From: JAGQUL01 sp039811765
Lineage (GTDB): Bacteria; Actinomycetota; Thermoleophilia; Gaiellales; SKUG01
Direction of reading: 5' to 3'
Length of the DNA stretch: 6,474 nt
Assembly: GCA_039811765.1 (NCBI GenBank)
Contig: JBDHZF010000136.1
Coordinates: 1 to 6,474, forward strand
Part shown: positions 4,724 through 6,474 of the stretch, piece by piece
Position numbering within the stretch: the stretch's first letter is position 1
Layout: the number at the start of each line of letters is the position of its first letter
The notes under the pieces: model-generated
Seen by the model: only the letters and a program-made list of their open reading frames with translations
Databases searched by the model: none
Told to the model about the DNA's origin: nothing
Position numbers and translations under genes: made by a program

Positions 4724-6310
4724 CTACCGCAAGCCATCCATCGCCTCGTTGGCGACGGCGTCGGCGCGGGCGTTGTCGTTTCGGTAGACGTGCCGCACGT
4801 CCACCGCATCGAAGTTGCGAAGGACGCGGGCGACGTCCTCGGCAATCGGCTTGAGCGCGGCGTTCTTGACCTTGTACACGCCCGTGACTTGCTTGACGAC
4901 GAGCTCGCTGTCGCCGCGCACGTCGAGCTTGCGGATGCCGCGCGCGATCGCGTGCTCGAGGCCGCGCAGCAGCCCCGTCCACTCGGCCACGTTGTTGGTG
5001 GTGGAACCGAGCCGAACGCCGTCCGCCTCGTGCTCGTGGCCGCTCGGGTCGTAGAGCACCCAGCCATAGGCGGCAGGGCCCGGATTGCCGCGCGAGCCGC
5101 CGTCGAAGTGCAACCGCCAAGTGCCCGCGGCATAGTCCACGCCCGCGGGTGCTTCGTCGAAGATGCTCGACGCCACGTCCACCGCATCCTGCGAGTCCGC
5201 GGAGGACGGGAACGCCGTCGCGGGGCCGCCTCCATGCACCGTGACCGGCAGCTCGAGCGCGCGCGTGAGCCGACCCGCGAGCGCGTGCGCGTGCGCGTCG
5301 AACGCGCGAGCACGATCCACCACGAGCACGGCCACACCGAGGCGGGCGAGCAGATCGAGTTCCACGTCGCTGGCGACGCCGACGATCGCGAGCGCCGGGG
5401 CGTCCAGCGCGGTGGCCGCGCCGAGCACGTCGCGCAGCGGGCCCGCGTGCACGAGCGCGTGCGCGCCTGCGGGAACCGCGTCGACCGCGCCGTGAGCCGT
5501 GAGCTGCGGATCGATCTCGGCGAGCGCAGACCACGCGCCGCGTCCACCCTCGCTGCCGAGCGTGCCGTGGCGGCCGAATCCCACGCGCGCGGGAAGATTC
5601 ATGCGCAGCACGTCGAACGCGGGTTCCTCGTACGGGTGCGCCGCTGCGTACGCGCGCACGACCGCGTCCACGAGATGGCTCGCGACGACCGTCTCGAAAC
5701 GGATCTCCTCCACCTGCTCGAACTCGCCGCGCGATCCGACCGCTGGATTGGTCGTCTCTCCGCCCCGGAACGTGCCGGTGCCCTGCGTGCTCCACGAGCA
5801 GCGATCGTACTCGCCGATGGCGCCCGCGCCCGCGTCCAACACCGCGTCGCGAACGCGCGCGAACGCGTCCGTGGGCACGTATCCCACGAACTTGTCGACG
5901 TCGCGCGTGACGGTGCGCGCAGGGCGCGCGTCGGCAATGCCCACCCGTTCGGCGAGATGCTCGTCCACGCCACCGCTCGCGCCCGTGAGCAGCAAGCTCG
6001 CGTCCAGCACCACGCGCTCGGCGCGTCGCCACGTCGACACGTCGTCTGGCGATCCCGCGAATGGATCGTAGACGCGTCGTCCGAGGTGTCCGTCGCTCGA
6101 TGACGGGGGCGTGGCAAGGACGACGGCGGTTCCCGCCGCGGCCTCGACGCCCGTGATCGAGTCCTCGTCCGCGCACAGCACGAGCGACGACACCATAGAC
6201 GCGCGATCGCCTGCGAGCAGGCGCGCCGGGCGCGAGCGTGGCCAGTCGAGCGCGTCGGCGATCTGCGCGATCGCGCGCAGCGCCGCGCGGGGCGCGAATC
6301 GTTCCGTCAT
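4724..6310 (-). CDS. Nif3/DUF34-like domain fused to RNase HI
   Basis: This is a 528-residue fusion. The C-terminal third (about 397-528) is a full RNase HI, which cleaves RNA in RNA-DNA hybrids. All four catalytic acids are visible: Asp403 (HFDGGSRGNPG), Glu443 (NNVAEWTGLL), Asp467 (RGDSELVVKQVTG) and Asp517 (NDNARADAVAN). Residues about 139-238 match the inserted PII-like domain of Nif3/DUF34 proteins: KFVGYVPTDAF, GAGAIGEYDRCSWSTQGTGTF and AHPYEEPAFDVLRM. The following GFGRHGTLG also fits Nif3. The flanking halves that hold the two-metal site are degenerate: where Nif3 has His-His-Pro this protein has ATPPSS (about 66-71), and no C-terminal His/Glu pair is evident. The ATG is one base after the stop of the preceding gene (TGA-C-ATG), so the two are probably co-transcribed. 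In mycobacteria Nif3-like and RNase HI genes are separate but close (Rv2230c, Rv2228c, from memory). RNase HI activity is near certain; the role of the first part is unknown. Confidence 0.9.
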   Translation of the reverse strand: MTERFAPRAALRAIAQIADALDWPRSRPARLLAGDRASMVSSLVLCADEDSITGVEAAAGTAVVLATPPSSSDGHLGRRVYDPFAGSPDDVSTWRRAERVVLDASLLLTGASGGVDEHLAERVGIADARPARTVTRDVDKFVGYVPTDAFARVRDAVLDAGAGAIGEYDRCSWSTQGTGTFRGGETTNPAVGSRGEFEQVEEIRFETVVASHLVDAVVRAYAAAHPYEEPAFDVLRMNLPARVGFGRHGTLGSEGGRGAWSALAEIDPQLTAHGAVDAVPAGAHALVHAGPLRDVLGAATALDAPALAIVGVASDVELDLLARLGVAVLVVDRARAFDAHAHALAGRLTRALELPVTVHGGGPATAFPSSADSQDAVDVASSIFDEAPAGVDYAAGTWRLHFDGGSRGNPGPAAYGWVLYDPSGHEHEADGVRLGSTTNNVAEWTGLLRGLEHAIARGIRKLDVRGDSELVVKQVTGVYKVKNAALKPIAEDVARVLRNFDAVDVRHVYRNDNARADAVANEAMDGLR

Positions 6311-6311
6311 G

Positions 6312-6474
6312 TCACGATCCCGCGTGCTGCTGGTTGGCGTCGCGCTGCTTCGGATCGAGCTTGGCGATCACCGCGCTCAGCGCGGCGACGTGTTCCTTGC
6401 GCGCGTCGGTGATGCGCTTCACCACCACGCGCGCTTCTTCGTGCGCGAGCTGGTCGATCAACGGCTCGTAGCGG
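6312..6474 (-). CDS. C-terminal fragment of an unidentified, charged helical protein
   Basis: The last 53 residues of a minus-strand gene enter from the right edge, starting RYEPLIDQLAHEEARVVVKR and ending NQQHAGS. The TGA (6314-6312) lies one base before the ATG of the Nif3-RNase HI gene, so they probably share an operon. The fragment is rich in Ala, Glu, Lys and Arg and should be helical. It shows no Cys and so is not the zinc-ribbon end one might expect by analogy with the mycobacterial Nif3/RNase HI cluster. No family can be assigned from this part. Confidence 0.75.
   Translation of the reverse strand, partial: RYEPLIDQLAHEEARVVVKRITDARKEHVAALSAVIAKLDPKQRDANQQHAGS

Noticed and set aside
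4715..6103. 462-codon plus-strand frame opposite the Nif3-RNase HI gene
   Set aside because: Arg-rich shadow of the real gene, with no domain signature; the minus-strand frame has all RNase HI catalytic residues.
4389..6176. 595-codon minus-strand frame running through the repeat element
   Set aside because: Extremely Arg-rich and in a different frame from the RNase HI domain; it stays open only because of base composition.

Overview
The window is high-GC DNA with G/C-rich third codon positions, about six genes, one tRNA and a short repeat element. It looks like chromosome from a high-GC bacterium. An actinobacterial relative is my best guess, from codon use, the RNase HI/Nif3-type gene and the style of the small proteins, but nothing here proves the lineage.

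Positions 1-275: the last codons of a plus-strand gene converge on a minus-strand tRNA-Gly(GCC). A strong stem-loop terminator abuts the tRNA 3' end. The tRNA has a likely promoter of its own.

Positions 272-3724 (minus strand) form a tight four-gene operon. In transcription order it encodes a 61-residue Cys-rich protein, a CoA-disulfide-reductase-like flavoprotein fused to rhodanese, a sulfide:quinone oxidoreductase (SQR)-like flavoprotein with the C-terminal membrane-anchor signature, and a 56-residue basic protein. Two junctions are 4-base ATGA overlaps, and the third is an unusually long 61-base overlap. Positions 3822-4079 (plus strand) encode a divergent CsoR/CstR-family repressor. It keeps two cysteines but has Gly in place of the copper-site His, so it looks like a persulfide sensor (CstR type) rather than a copper sensor. 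Two ATACCC/GGGTAT inverted repeats lie in the shared promoter region. One fills the spacer of the operon promoter and also overlaps the repressor's own -10 box. Taken together this reads as a self-regulated sulfide or sulfane-sulfur detoxification module: sulfide is oxidised at the membrane to persulfide, which the CoADR-rhodanese protein processes, and the repressor releases the operon when persulfide builds up.

Positions 4084-4723 hold a small minus-strand gene remnant whose coding signal changes frame, then a repeat element of about 325 bp with inverted ends and five copies of a 16-base motif. No intact gene is seen here.

Positions 4724-6310 (minus strand) encode a 528-residue fusion of a Nif3/DUF34-like region to a complete RNase HI domain. 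The Nif3 part seems to have lost its metal ligands. Directly upstream, a partial helical, charged C-terminus (6312-6474) ends one base before its start codon.

The most notable points are the CstR-like sulfur operon with its two uncharacterised small proteins, the apparent loss of a catalytic cysteine in the SQR-like enzyme, the Nif3-RNase HI fusion, and the inverted-repeat element.
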